Source: Chitinophaga sp. S165
GTDB lineage: Bacteria > Bacteroidota > Bacteroidia > Chitinophagales > Chitinophagaceae
Reading direction: 5' to 3'
DNA: 64,000 nucleotides
NCBI RefSeq assembly: GCF_003182155.1
Contig: NZ_QGTG01000001.1
Span: forward strand, 1,608,991 to 1,672,990
In this document: in pieces, positions 10,701 to 18,312 of the stretch
How positions within the stretch are numbered: the stretch's first letter is position 1
Layout: every line of letters starts with the position of its first letter
Position numbers and translations under genes: made by a program
The notes under the pieces: generated by a model
What the model was told of the DNA's origin: nothing
The model's input: the letters and a program-made list of their open reading frames with translations, nothing else
Database searches by the model: none

Positions 10701-12240
10701 TCTCAAGGCCTATCTCTGCTGCCTGTTCGGCTGTGAGGTAAGTTATCGGGGACTGTCTCAGTTGACGGCCATTCTTTTTAAGTAATTCAGTATTTCCAAC
10801 GGCAGACTTACCATCTGCTTTTAACTGAGGCATAGCTGTTTTTCCGTTCAGGGGAACTCTCACGGCCTCTTCGCCCTGGATCCTGTTTACAAAGGTGGGG
10901 TCTTCCATTCCCTTTTCTCCAGTCTGTTTGAAATAAACCTGTTCCTCGCCTAAACTTTCTGTTTTGGAGAAATCGCCATTGGGCAGAAAGAAATTGTCTG
11001 TATGCCATCTACCGCTTGCGGTAGTAATATCCTGCAGATATACAGAGATCCCTGTGTGAAAGATCCCACCGGAACCATATTCGTAACTTATGGAAGCGTT
11101 ATCTGAATAGTCAGTGGTTTTACTGTCATAGAAAGCGCCTGTACTATGGCGAACAGCTTTGAACTGACCGCTCCCTGTCTGGCTGGTGTAGGAAAATATA
11201 TCCGGCGTAGCTACAGGCAACGGCAGCATTTGCATTTTGGGTACAACAGCTGCCTCTTTTTCCCTCATAAAATCTGTCAGCACATCATCCCTGAACTTAC
11301 CATTCTCAGCGTACATAAATCCATATGCCCTATTTGCTTGCAGCGCATTGTTAACCGTCCGCTTTGACATATATCCCTTTATACCGTAACCAAGATAGCC
11401 ACCGAATGCCCCAGGCCCGAAATCGGCGCTGAAAGTAGTATTCGAGGACTTAAAGGTCATAGCCGGCTTCGGATAGAATGTAGGCGTATTAAAACTGAAA
11501 CTACTTGTTATATCAAGCGCATTGAAACTTGCCCCCAGTGTCAGGCCCTTCAGTCCCTCCCTGGAGTTGTAAGAAGCATTGATTGACAGTCCGCCTCCGG
11601 CACCCTGCCTGTCGCTCATCTGGCCACTTAAGGAAAGTGACGGAGAGAACGTAACGCCCTCTGATGTATTAGAGTTAATACCTAATCCCAGTGTCAACGA
11701 ACTACTGTTACCGTCAGTCAGCTTCTGTCCGATATTCAATCCCACTTCAGCACCGATACCCGTGTAATTATCGCTAAAAATACCAACGGATACCGTACCA
11801 CCGAGACCGTTACCAAAGATCTCCCCTCTTACATTTACGGTACCTCCCACGGTTACTTTCCGTTTCATATCATTCTCGGTCAAAACAGTATCACCGTAGC
11901 TATCGTCCGCTACCCCGCGGATCTGACGGTTAATAGCACCTGTATTCAGGCTCCAGCCAAGTCCCACCCAGCTGGCTTCATCATCCATGCCCGCGCCTGA
12001 CTGGTAGTTAAGGTTAACAGGATAACCATCAATATCCAATAACGGTATATTGTATTTAAAATCTCCTGTAGACAAATCAACCATATCACTGGTACCTGCC
12101 TGCATGAATTTCTTTGTTTCCGGTTGCGCTGGACCCGAAGTCAATGCCCAGGAAACAGATGGTATCAACCCTTGGATAATTAACAAAGCAAGAAAAAAAC
12201 AAGCGATCCGTACACGGGTACGCGCATTTCTGATCATCAT
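4783..12240 (-). CDS. SpvB/YD-type giant surface protein with duplicated carbohydrate-binding-like modules
   Basis: This is a 2485-residue protein with a signal peptide (about residues 1-32). The N-terminal domain carries the VGLGWSLNTGAINRQIRG region typical of Bacteroidota SpvB/RHS-like proteins. Two Cys-containing linkers of the form CPxGYExxxDGxC (near residues 1604 and 1834) each precede a module of about 230-260 residues. The modules share a GVWL...W.G signature and a beta-sandwich look reminiscent of PA14/GLEYA adhesion domains. A CBM-like domain with DDIRIFPFD follows, and the protein ends in a YD-type tail (TFYEYDDEGSLVRV). There is no complete RHS core. The start overlaps the upstream lipoprotein stop by 4 nt (ATGA), which implies translational coupling. 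A role in adhesion, or as a partner of the RHS protein downstream, is inferred. Confidence 0.78.
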   Translation of the reverse strand: MMIRNARTRVRIACFFLALLIIQGLIPSVSWALTSGPAQPETKKFMQAGTSDMVDLSTGDFKYNIPLLDIDGYPVNLNYQSGAGMDDEASWVGLGWSLNTGAINRQIRGVADDSYGDTVLTENDMKRKVTVGGTVNVRGEIFGNGLGGTVSVGIFSDNYTGIGAEVGLNIGQKLTDGNSSSLTLGLGINSNTSEGVTFSPSLSLSGQMSDRQGAGGGLSINASYNSREGLKGLTLGASFNALDITSSFSFNTPTFYPKPAMTFKSSNTTFSADFGPGAFGGYLGYGIKGYMSKRTVNNALQANRAYGFMYAENGKFRDDVLTDFMREKEAAVVPKMQMLPLPVATPDIFSYTSQTGSGQFKAVRHSTGAFYDSKTTDYSDNASISYEYGSGGIFHTGISVYLQDITTASGRWHTDNFFLPNGDFSKTESLGEEQVYFKQTGEKGMEDPTFVNRIQGEEAVRVPLNGKTAMPQLKADGKSAVGNTELLKKNGRQLRQSPITYLTAEQAAEIGLEKRIRSYKVNDVHTFSPAGCAEGGTVTFESRSNGHRKPKHISEITVNETDGKRLVYGIPVYNKSQTEYTYSADASEASAEQKEQGLIPIKKTGDKINYKPTTRGVEFTDQYFHREKQPGYATSYLLTGILSPDYIDVKGDGITDDDRGTAIRFKYSKIDDGTDNADKYDYRWRTPARKDMAQFNPGLAADPADDKASFVFGEKELWYLHSIESKTKVAYFITDVRDDALGLDSMGNKETRIKQRVLKEIRLYSKSDLTRPIKTVKLEHDYTSLCKNVLNTKDEGQGKLTLKSLYFTYGTSTKGESHKYTFGYNAVNPDYAERSTDRWGTYKGRGDNAVDGMGNLKNDLYPYSLQDKTKADANAGAWQLSEIGLPTGGKINVQYESDDYAFVQDKRAATMQGIYAMYKEKFRDQDPYVQTSNLLEAKYFEIQLPKAEGTDLKADLPKNDADFINRFLGGSQYMYVKMFVCMSDIVDSDLDASYDFVPCYVKFKKALRVDNTNRRVLVEFEDDVDDQIKVNPIASAAWQRMRVDYPIYAYPGYKNRIGPDRPIAAAIGALANSVKNLSEILENFNERAFRKNFAFKVKLDKSFARLGKANGHKRGGGARVKRIKLSDEWNTMTGGEAGASYGQEYDYTITDGKQTISSGVAAYEPSVGGDENMMRQPVIYEQRAGVGLNNVFYQEEPAGESFYPAPSVVYREVKVRNLNENGVADPNNKTGWLSYEFYTAKEFPVIVDRTELEKNKHQPFPWLLFFGGRSVSELTMSQGYSIVVNDMHGKPKAERIFNQSGQEISSTEYQYAATEEGQHLRLNNKVDVVDAAGVITKDQVIGREIEMFADMRESETRNIGKNINPGIDVFAIGIFTIPLLHGPIVKNEDYRLFRSSCLTKVVQYYGVVKGVIKKVNGASTTASNVLFDKYTGQPVLVQGENEFKDPVYTLTVPAYWIYNKMGLSYQNLGMILENFDVDDNAVPLEQFKPYLTAGDELIDVADHTTRAWVVSTALNGTGEKALRVIDEDGRLKKSLSGTMRVYRSGYRNQLGAAATTITSLTNPVVDNKLKFISNVDLSGDKIINATAVLFDEAWGQAADCNYKTCPEGFEERLDGLCYKTAPVNPNFKYSIRFPGISPAYGKQGAHFYNFGDPNRIGESSAEYWKKRLDNIGIWLDGLPGNRWWGAEKMVNLTTDQDVFIGHAGTKRVRIWIDDLKFVEYAPEFDVQIYEIWHLVKYRMTAGKHRIRVEAWADNDGMTVGAEIYTTDMNTLAVGSETAIKPATIFSTADLKGDPYVYLYELDESGNPAIGNYVCPDGERISVMNGYPDCGSREKGSCPPGYEKSADGQMCIPIGTENTDAGLVLKDATDLPEYSQEGATFYDENNNVVAVEKSPFWGTNNCTGSGGSRTTSSFSNLGLPGTTIMHTDTGDVVKYTSSTSTSKSVTALASSSGGCGRLNASGVWLSRDYTNKWIGFNSCLSAPESKTYYIGMGVDNQMRVYIDGKLWKEILSDGTNTESFVKWKVFPCYLPAGNHIITIEAMEIGTHGVSWSVGLEVYNNTLAELRNGNVNIIYSTGNLVNGKPKDTYVKNAAGVIEIRRYPCPPTLMDLCGDNLGCTPIAITSSINPYLTGFLGNWLPYKQMAWLSSRSGQELLTTSKGSTNVRQGGYFKNFKAFWIYNNGWSMSGDNDWVTATTSTLYDKYSQELENKDALNHYSSAKYGFRSALPVAVGVNARQREIFYDGFDDYQFNNNKCDDRPCEPDEFSIQKIVGTNYEAKLSADDAHSGNHSYRLSEKLDLKTYLFRYEHAPGIYLNINKLGEYYRNTQEWLGLRGFCPVNDRKYVFSVWVKDGSPTTSSVNITLKVNGQNVELVNKAIVEGWKLIEGEINFSTNAPAGDVVQVPVVLEGTGSGILIDDIRIFPFDGQLKTYTYDDHTMRVMAEMDENNYATFYEYDDEGSLVRVKKETERGIMTIKESRSAYLKKTN

Positions 12241-12734
12241 ATATTCAGACTTAAAGAATCAATGTGGGCAATAGCCTTCCCTGACATGGGAAAGGAAATT
12301 AATTGCTGGGTGAACAACCAGTCCTTAAACAACAACCTGCACTGTGGCTGTGCGTACAACGTCTGCTTATCAAATACAAGCATGTATTCCGCTCCGTTTA
12401 TAGTGCCATTAGCGATACGGTTTATATCCAGCGGAGTAATAGTATCAGTACCATTCACAACGGCGAAAAGCGTATCAAGTCCATAGCAGAAAGCTTTATC
12501 GTCAGATCCTTTTAATGGTACTCCTGTCGTATTGGATATATTCAGGCGGAAATATGACAATGCGGTATCTTCCGAGATCTTCTGATGCGGCATATACTGC
12601 AACAGGAACACATAGTCATTCACCGTTTTCTCCTGTAACAATTCATTATCTTTTACAGACTGCATGACTTCCTTTTTTCCAGCACCGCATGCACATAGTA
12701 CAAGCGCCATCAATCCGTATATAACTCGCTTCAT
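12237..12734 (-). CDS. Small lipoprotein of the RHS operon
   Basis: About 165 residues with a short hydrophobic N-terminus ending in LCAC (Cys16), a plausible lipobox, so it is probably a lipid-anchored envelope protein. I chose ATG 12734 over the GTG three bases upstream because it gives a TGATG stop/start overlap with the preceding gene. The stop overlaps the ATG of the following giant (ATGA). The double overlap shows it is translated as part of the operon. No family was recognised. Its place between the TANFOR-like protein and the giant suggests a structural or assembly role at the outer membrane, which is inference. Confidence 0.68.
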   Translation of the reverse strand: MKRVIYGLMALVLCACGAGKKEVMQSVKDNELLQEKTVNDYVFLLQYMPHQKISEDTALSYFRLNISNTTGVPLKGSDDKAFCYGLDTLFAVVNGTDTITPLDINRIANGTINGAEYMLVFDKQTLYAQPQCRLLFKDWLFTQQLISFPMSGKAIAHIDSLSLNI

Positions 12735-13831
12735 CACTCTTCAGGTTGTTTGTAAATAAATCGCAATTGTTTCTGTTCCCCTGACGGCAGTTTTACATCC
12801 ATAATGTAGAAATAACCGTCTACAAAACCGCTCTTGCCGGACAGGTCGATCACTACCTGGTTCTGTCCTCTGGCAACTTTAACCTTCGGCAATTTCTTCA
12901 ACTGCTGGTCAGGTTTTGTCAGACACTGAATACTATATTTCAGGTCTGCTTCCGCATAGGTATTATTAAAGGCAAACAGTACTTGTCCGCGGGCGATGTA
13001 GAAGTTTCCTTTTGTCAGATCTTCCAGGTTCCTGAAAGCCTCCGGTGTCGGATCTACAGGCGCTTTCTCACACTCTACAGTGAAATCCCACATTTCTGAT
13101 TCTGCCAGCAGCAGATCGTTTTTGTAAGCAGATACCTGCCACGCATATTTCTTACCTTCCACCAGCTCATTAGCCAGTGAAGGATATAATAACATCGGCA
13201 TCGGGATCTGGCGCTGGTTGATAATCGCCAGATTCATTCTCAATGCTTCCGCACGTTGCTGATCTCCTTTCACTTCTACCAGCAGCAAACGGTACATCAC
13301 ACCGTTGACAGCGGGGATCAATGGTTGCCAGGAGAAGGTCGGGCGTTTATCGCACAACTTCTCAGCATCGTAAGGCTGGATCAATTGCATAGCGCTGAAC
13401 GGCTGCAGATTATAGCTGAAACATTGCTCATCAAGCAGTGTGCTGTTATGGTTGTTGCCCTCGTATAACTGGAAACAGTAGTCATAGTCTCCCTCCGGGA
13501 AAAATCCGCTCTGCTTCACTACCGTGGCTATTTTGCTTGCGCCAAACGATACGCCGGAATTATATACAGCACCAGGAGGCACAGTATTCATACCAGGCAT
13601 CAATTCAAATGCATTCGTACGGATCGTTACTACTGCACCGGATTTCGCTTCCGTAACATTGATAACAAGGTTAACTGTTTGCCGGCCGGCGGGATTTCCC
13701 ATCCTCACTTTATAAATATTCTCCAGTGTACGCCCTTGGATCTCCGGCATAAAGGCAAATGTGATCTGCGCTTTCAGGGGCATCAACGCACATAGTAACA
13801 GCCCTGTCAATAATATTCTATATCCTTTCAT
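12734..13831 (-). CDS. Secreted TANFOR-like domain protein
   Basis: 365 residues with a clear signal peptide (MKGYRILLTGLLLCALMPLKA, cleavage before Q). Residues about 150-255 carry the pattern of the TANFOR domain, a fibronectin-like module of Bacteroidota surface proteins: a QLIQPYD strand, RPTFSWQPL, the YRLLLVEVKGDQ strand with following AIINQ, and KYAWQVSAY. The N-terminal part is a second beta-rich domain and the C-terminal 90 residues a third. It begins 7 nt after the beta-barrel gene and overlaps the lipoprotein gene. TANFOR proteins commonly occur in loci with very large surface proteins; here it may be a scaffold or binding partner (inference). Confidence 0.65.
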   Translation of the reverse strand: MKGYRILLTGLLLCALMPLKAQITFAFMPEIQGRTLENIYKVRMGNPAGRQTVNLVINVTEAKSGAVVTIRTNAFELMPGMNTVPPGAVYNSGVSFGASKIATVVKQSGFFPEGDYDYCFQLYEGNNHNSTLLDEQCFSYNLQPFSAMQLIQPYDAEKLCDKRPTFSWQPLIPAVNGVMYRLLLVEVKGDQQRAEALRMNLAIINQRQIPMPMLLYPSLANELVEGKKYAWQVSAYKNDLLLAESEMWDFTVECEKAPVDPTPEAFRNLEDLTKGNFYIARGQVLFAFNNTYAEADLKYSIQCLTKPDQQLKKLPKVKVARGQNQVVIDLSGKSGFVDGYFYIMDVKLPSGEQKQLRFIYKQPEE

Positions 13832-13838
13832 ATTGCTG

Positions 13839-16238
13839 TTAGTTTATCTGGTAATTCAAAGACATTGCTGTATTGAACTTTCCATAGTAATAGTTGGCAC
13901 TTGTATTTCTCAGGTTATGACGCCCGTCGGCTGAAATGCTCAGGCTCCAGTGTTTCAACAGTTGCGCAGCAACTTGCTGACGCAGACCGATCTGTGTAAC
14001 CACATCTTTGCTGTCCATGTAGATCAGTGAACTGCCACAGGACAATTTCCACAGCGTGTACTGATAACCGCCTTCGGTATTCAACAGGTTATTATAAACT
14101 GCGGCGTTTTTCACATCACGGCTGTACATGGCGCTCACCATTACCATACCTGGTCCGGCCATCCATGTTTGCATAGACGCTGCATTCACGAAAAGGCTTT
14201 TCAGTGGAGCATCCGGCTGCATGTAATTCAGCTGCTGCAATCCGAGGCTACTGTTATTACTGAAAGGCTTACCTCCTATTTTACCATTTGCCTGGCTGGT
14301 GAAAGATATCTTCCGGTTAAGGAATGCAGTATGCTTCTCACCTTCTGTGGTTTCCTTCAGCGTATTCTGCAGCAAGTTCATACCAAGTGTAAAGCGGCGG
14401 GTAAAGCGGTAGCGCGCATCAAAAGCATACTGCTGGCTTTTACGTTTATTGTCGGTAAGCGGAGAAACCGGCAGATTACGCATATCCGTACGCAGGCTTA
14501 CGGTAGCCTTGTTACGCAACCATGTGCGTTTCACATTAAAACCATACTGTAATGTACCCCTGCTGGCAAATGGAGCACCAGGGTTCACATATCCCAGACC
14601 AGCATAGTTGACGTATACTTTATGGGTAAGTCCAATCTTTTTTACATCACCGTTATAAGCCATGCCGATAGAAGCAGTAGCCCATATATCGTCCAGGAAC
14701 TGTCCGGCGGCAGATTTAGAAACCGCAGCGGCATCCTGGCTATTATTACCAAACTGACTTGATGATTTAGACAATTCAAAATCCAGCGTTCCTAATTCAC
14801 CCAGACCTATCTGTTGTGAAACGGAGCCTACAAATACATTCCGGCTGATTGCAGATGTATTGAAACCATACTGTTGCTGTGGTTTTGAATTCGCATTCAG
14901 TACAGACACATGGCTTTGTTTACTGCCAATATCTCCACGGCCCAGGCGTATGAACTGCATACTATAGTTTCCACGGCCGGTTGCTGATTGCAAACCTGCA
15001 TCCTGTACACCTAATTCATTACTCTTACCTGCGGCGAGCATAATGAACTTGTTACTTTTCAGGAAGGAACCTGCAGCACCGGTCATAAAGAGGTCTGACA
15101 TCGTTCCCTTGCTGGCATTAGCGCCGATACTGCCGACCTTCAGGTCTTTCATATTCATCATCAATCGCTGTAAAGGACTGAGATGCAGTAAATCACCCGC
15201 TACACGGGAAGTATTCTGCGGCTGTTGCAGCCATCCTTCAATATTTCCCTTTACACGTTTCTCGCTGCCCAGCATCTGGTTCATCTCTTTCACACCACCC
15301 AGTTGCTTTTTCAATGCCATGATCTTATTATAATAACCGCCGGATGTATCGCCCTGGTTGATCAGGACATTACTTAACTGGGTGCTGTCCAGGTACATGA
15401 TCTGGTCCGGAGATAATTTCCCACGCGTACTATCGCCGTTGCCTTTGATAGCTGACAGCTGATCTCCCGCGTACTTTTTCATGCTGCTTTTCACATCCAG
15501 GTCTTCCAGGAAATATTTCTTCAGGTCATATTTCTTCTGCAACTGCTGGTTGATCTTGTTCATGTATTCCTCACGATTGAAGGAAATCTTCATGAAGTGG
15601 GCATCCTGTAAAGCGGCATTGCTGTAGTCGTATCCTGATAAAGTGGAGTAATTCAATTGGAAAGGAATACTACCAACAGAAAAAACATCCTGCACAACTC
15701 CTTCATTCCACCAACCGGACATCATTGCAGTTGAATCACTGTAAGTTGATGTCCAGGAAGCGCCTTTCAATTTGTTCTCCGGTTTTCCGGGCAATGATAA
15801 ATTGCCGGGGAGCTGTTGTCCCTTCAGTGCATAGAATCCACGTAACTTATTATCTATATAACGGGCTTGCTTGCTACTGTCCTTCATACCATCAAAGAAC
15901 CCCTGCATTTTGGTAATGCCTGTCGCAGTATTACCTGCGTTCATGTATTGTACGAATTGCATCCTGGCTCCCGGGTTAAGACCACTCAGTCCGAACTTGT
16001 TAAAAGGAAGCGCAGGCGATACCGTATCCTGCGGATGCAGACCAGGCGTCCGGTTATTAATGGCATTTACCACCGCCGACTTTAATGCAGGCTGACCTGA
16101 CAAACTTCTCGTCGCCAGATCATTAGGCAAACTATCCTGAAAAACGCGGGGTATTAATGGGTCAGCAAAAGCAGCAGGCATCAGCCATACCATCAGACAA
16201 GCCATTGCAGGCAATGCCCTTTTGTACATTCTATACAT
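13839..16238 (-). CDS. Probable outer-membrane beta-barrel protein of the RHS operon
   Basis: 799 residues from ATG 16238, the start that gives the signal peptide (MYRMYKRALPAMACLMVWLMPAAFA). Longer readings would overlap the upstream gene by about 55 nt. The N-terminal third is polar and helical and ends near a Gly/Ser-rich part. The C-terminal half alternates aromatic and polar strands with tight turns and ends in LNYQIN, as expected of an outer-membrane barrel recognised by the BAM complex. No Sec-independent secretion motif or TonB box was seen. It lies 10 nt after the fibre-like gene and 7 nt before the TANFOR-like gene. It is the only barrel in the operon, so it is the natural candidate for a pore or anchor for the giant proteins (inference). 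Confidence 0.65.
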   Translation of the reverse strand: MYRMYKRALPAMACLMVWLMPAAFADPLIPRVFQDSLPNDLATRSLSGQPALKSAVVNAINNRTPGLHPQDTVSPALPFNKFGLSGLNPGARMQFVQYMNAGNTATGITKMQGFFDGMKDSSKQARYIDNKLRGFYALKGQQLPGNLSLPGKPENKLKGASWTSTYSDSTAMMSGWWNEGVVQDVFSVGSIPFQLNYSTLSGYDYSNAALQDAHFMKISFNREEYMNKINQQLQKKYDLKKYFLEDLDVKSSMKKYAGDQLSAIKGNGDSTRGKLSPDQIMYLDSTQLSNVLINQGDTSGGYYNKIMALKKQLGGVKEMNQMLGSEKRVKGNIEGWLQQPQNTSRVAGDLLHLSPLQRLMMNMKDLKVGSIGANASKGTMSDLFMTGAAGSFLKSNKFIMLAAGKSNELGVQDAGLQSATGRGNYSMQFIRLGRGDIGSKQSHVSVLNANSKPQQQYGFNTSAISRNVFVGSVSQQIGLGELGTLDFELSKSSSQFGNNSQDAAAVSKSAAGQFLDDIWATASIGMAYNGDVKKIGLTHKVYVNYAGLGYVNPGAPFASRGTLQYGFNVKRTWLRNKATVSLRTDMRNLPVSPLTDNKRKSQQYAFDARYRFTRRFTLGMNLLQNTLKETTEGEKHTAFLNRKISFTSQANGKIGGKPFSNNSSLGLQQLNYMQPDAPLKSLFVNAASMQTWMAGPGMVMVSAMYSRDVKNAAVYNNLLNTEGGYQYTLWKLSCGSSLIYMDSKDVVTQIGLRQQVAAQLLKHWSLSISADGRHNLRNTSANYYYGKFNTAMSLNYQIN

Positions 16239-16248
16239 AATGATGCAA

Positions 16249-16962
16249 TTATTTATTTCCAACCATTGCCTCCAGTTCTGACAGGAGCTTCTCACGGTCG
16301 GCAAGCATTTGTTTTCTATCGTTTATGCGTTGTTCGTACGCATTCAGTTTTTTGTCCTGTGCTATCAGGTATAGGGTCATTTCCTCCACTTTCTTCAACA
16401 GCACCGTCAGGTTCTGGCCCAGGTACAGATCATCACTGATCACTTCTTTTGCAGAAGGAACATCAGGGAGATGTTTATGTTTTGCTATAAAGTGTTCGAC
16501 TTCCTGCAATGATGGCAGCTGGTAGGAGGATTCAAATACGTAGTCAGCCCAGTCTTTACCTGTCACCCTTACCTTCTTTGCCAGCATCTCACCGTTTACC
16601 GCCAGTCGCGTTTTCGGATTGGGAGTGCCGATTCCGATAGCGCCGGTGTTTTGCCGTATATACATCAATGACTTATTTGTTAGTGAGTTATAAAACTCCC
16701 ATCCCGACAAAACAGTATTCGAGCCACAATCAAAACGCATTACACCGGGATCAACCGGGGAAGGTCTTAAAGTATGTGTACCGACGGTCATATTGAGCGG
16801 ATCTGTCACTATTCTTATACCCTCAAGGTTCCTGACTGTAATACTGTTTGTGGTACTATTACCCTGGGTGGTCACAGCCTCTAAGTCTGGCGTTGTTTGG
16901 GCCTGAACGCTCAAAGCCGCCCCTCCGAAAATGAATATGGAAAAAAGCAATTTGCAATTCAT
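16249..16962 (-). CDS. Secreted fibre-like protein, paralogue 2
   Basis: 237 residues with signal peptide (MNCKLLFSIFIFGGAALSVQAQ). It has a beta-rich N-terminal domain, the IGIGTPNPKTRLAVNG motif near the middle, then DYVFESSYQLPSL, HKHLPDVPSAKEV, a LL.K.EEMTLYLI helix and a terminal coiled coil. This arrangement is widespread in Bacteroidota proteins annotated as tail-fibre or cell-wall-anchor-like; the end region probably drives trimerisation (inference). It is a tandem paralogue of the gene at 16981-17697, with the same length, order of motifs and a matching C-terminal helix. The two are separated by 18 nt. Confidence 0.7.
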   Translation of the reverse strand: MNCKLLFSIFIFGGAALSVQAQTTPDLEAVTTQGNSTTNSITVRNLEGIRIVTDPLNMTVGTHTLRPSPVDPGVMRFDCGSNTVLSGWEFYNSLTNKSLMYIRQNTGAIGIGTPNPKTRLAVNGEMLAKKVRVTGKDWADYVFESSYQLPSLQEVEHFIAKHKHLPDVPSAKEVISDDLYLGQNLTVLLKKVEEMTLYLIAQDKKLNAYEQRINDRKQMLADREKLLSELEAMVGNK

Positions 16963-16980
16963 AGGTACTCCTCCGATCGG

Positions 16981-17697
16981 CTATTTGTGTTCAATTTTTG
17001 TCCTCAACTCCTTTAAACGCTGCTCCTGGTCCGCAAACATTTTATCCTGCGCTTTCATGGTTTCATCCAGGCCTGCGAATTTTTTATTCTGTTCGATCAG
17101 GTATAAGGTCATCTCTTCTATCTTTTGCAACAATTTCGCCTGGTTCTCACCGAGATCAATACCCTGTTCATTTACTTCCTTCGCAGAAGGAATTCCCGGG
17201 AGATGTTTATGTGATGCAATAAAACTTTCCAGCTCCTGCAATGACGGCAGTTCATAAGCAGGTTCAAATACGAAATCCGGCCAGTCATCAGGTGTTACTC
17301 TTACTCTCTTCGCATAGATATCACCGTTAACTGACAATCTAGCCTTAGGGTCTGTAGTACCGATACCAACGAAACCGGAAGCCTGTTTAATGAACATTAC
17401 GGACCTGCCTAACTGTGAATTATAAAATTCCCAGCCGCCGGTGGTTGTATTTGAAGTACAGTCAAAACGCAATGTTCTGGACTCTGCCGGTGATGGTCTG
17501 AGAAAATGGGTTTTGGTGGTGTATCCTGTACTTGCATCAACACCGATATTTAATCCGTCCGGATTGAAGATGAGGATATTTTTTGTGGTGGTGCTTCCCT
17601 GATCAGTAACCAACTGGAGGTTAGGTATCGTTTGAGCCCGTACTGCCACAGCAGACATCCCCAATATTAAAAAAGCCAAAGCAGTTTTGATATGCAT
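16981..17697 (-). CDS. Secreted fibre-like protein, paralogue 1, first gene of the RHS operon
   Basis: 238 residues with a signal peptide ending in AVRAQ. Motifs in order: VGIGTTDPKARLSVNG, FVFEPAYELPSL, HKHLPGIPSAKEV, KIEEMTLYLIEQNKK and a charged coiled-coil tail. It matches the common Bacteroidota fibre-like C-terminal domain. As the first gene after a one-kilobase gap it should be nearest the operon promoter; a weak candidate lies at 17721-17749. Duplication with the next gene suggests hetero-oligomers or diversification of an exposed part, which is inference. Confidence 0.7.
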   Translation of the reverse strand: MHIKTALAFLILGMSAVAVRAQTIPNLQLVTDQGSTTTKNILIFNPDGLNIGVDASTGYTTKTHFLRPSPAESRTLRFDCTSNTTTGGWEFYNSQLGRSVMFIKQASGFVGIGTTDPKARLSVNGDIYAKRVRVTPDDWPDFVFEPAYELPSLQELESFIASHKHLPGIPSAKEVNEQGIDLGENQAKLLQKIEEMTLYLIEQNKKFAGLDETMKAQDKMFADQEQRLKELRTKIEHK

Positions 17698-17720
17698 AAA
17701 ATATTAAGCGTTATTCAGTT

Positions 17721-17749
17721 CAAATTATTGATCGGTAAAAACATAGCAA
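17721..17749 (-). promoter_or_regulatory. Weak candidate promoter of the RHS/fibre operon
   Basis: On the minus strand a TTG (17749-17747) lies 18 nt before ATAATTTG (17728-17721), about 23 nt upstream of the first ATG. This resembles the Bacteroidota -33 TTTG and -7 TAnnTTTG elements, but with the TA of the -7 box reversed, so support is modest. Confidence 0.3.
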
Positions 17750-18195
17750 TGCCATTCGCAACGACTTTATTAAAAAAGCGGCGTTGATCTATACGCTCAG
17801 ACATCCCTGACCGGTAGTATCTATCGGTATAAATTATGTTAACAATGCATTATAATTCAAAGGAACATGCATAGGTATACAGGAAGATATTGTCCTTCCG
17901 TAATAGATATAGAGTCCCCTAACAAAATATTATGAATTAGCTCATAAGGTTGATTTCCAGGACCTTTAGTCCCGTCTCATTTGAAGCACAAAAAACCAAG
18001 CACACAGTACAGGTACGGGACGGTTAACAACGCCTGGTAAATACGAACATTTCCAACTTAACCATAGGTATACTGACTAACTGACTGCAAAGAAATACAT
18101 TATTCCGAATATTTGAAAATTTCCCGCAAAATTGTCAAGATTATTTTTCAACAATTATTTGCGTTTCAATACATACGGTTATTGTGAGGCATAAA

Positions 18196-18287
18196 AGTAA
18201 AGCGGAGATACGCAAGGAATATGCGTAGCGGATCGGCGTCACATAACCAGGTGAAAAACTGACGCTTTACTCCTCGGTACCTTACCG
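18196..18287. other. Cluster of mutually exclusive hairpins
   Basis: AGTAAAGCG at 18196-18204 pairs with CGCTTTACT at 18263-18271. Inside it TACGCA (18209) pairs with TGCGTA (18222). GCGTCA (18236-18241) can instead pair with TGACGC (18260-18265), which competes with the outer stem. A small CGGTA/TACCG hairpin follows at 18275-18287. It could be a structured RNA or a REP-like intergenic element; no known family was recognised. Confidence 0.35.
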
Positions 18288-18312
18288 GGTTACAGCTCTC
18301 TTTATCTGCTTC

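Noticed and set aside
16239..16304. Longer N-terminus for the beta-barrel gene
   Set aside because: It would overlap the upstream gene by about 55 nt and bury the signal peptide; ATG 16238 is better.
1..17697. Type VI secretion or Tc-toxin locus
   Set aside because: No VgrG, PAAR, Hcp, TssB/C, TcA or TcB-like gene was seen; only RHS/SpvB-like features are shared.
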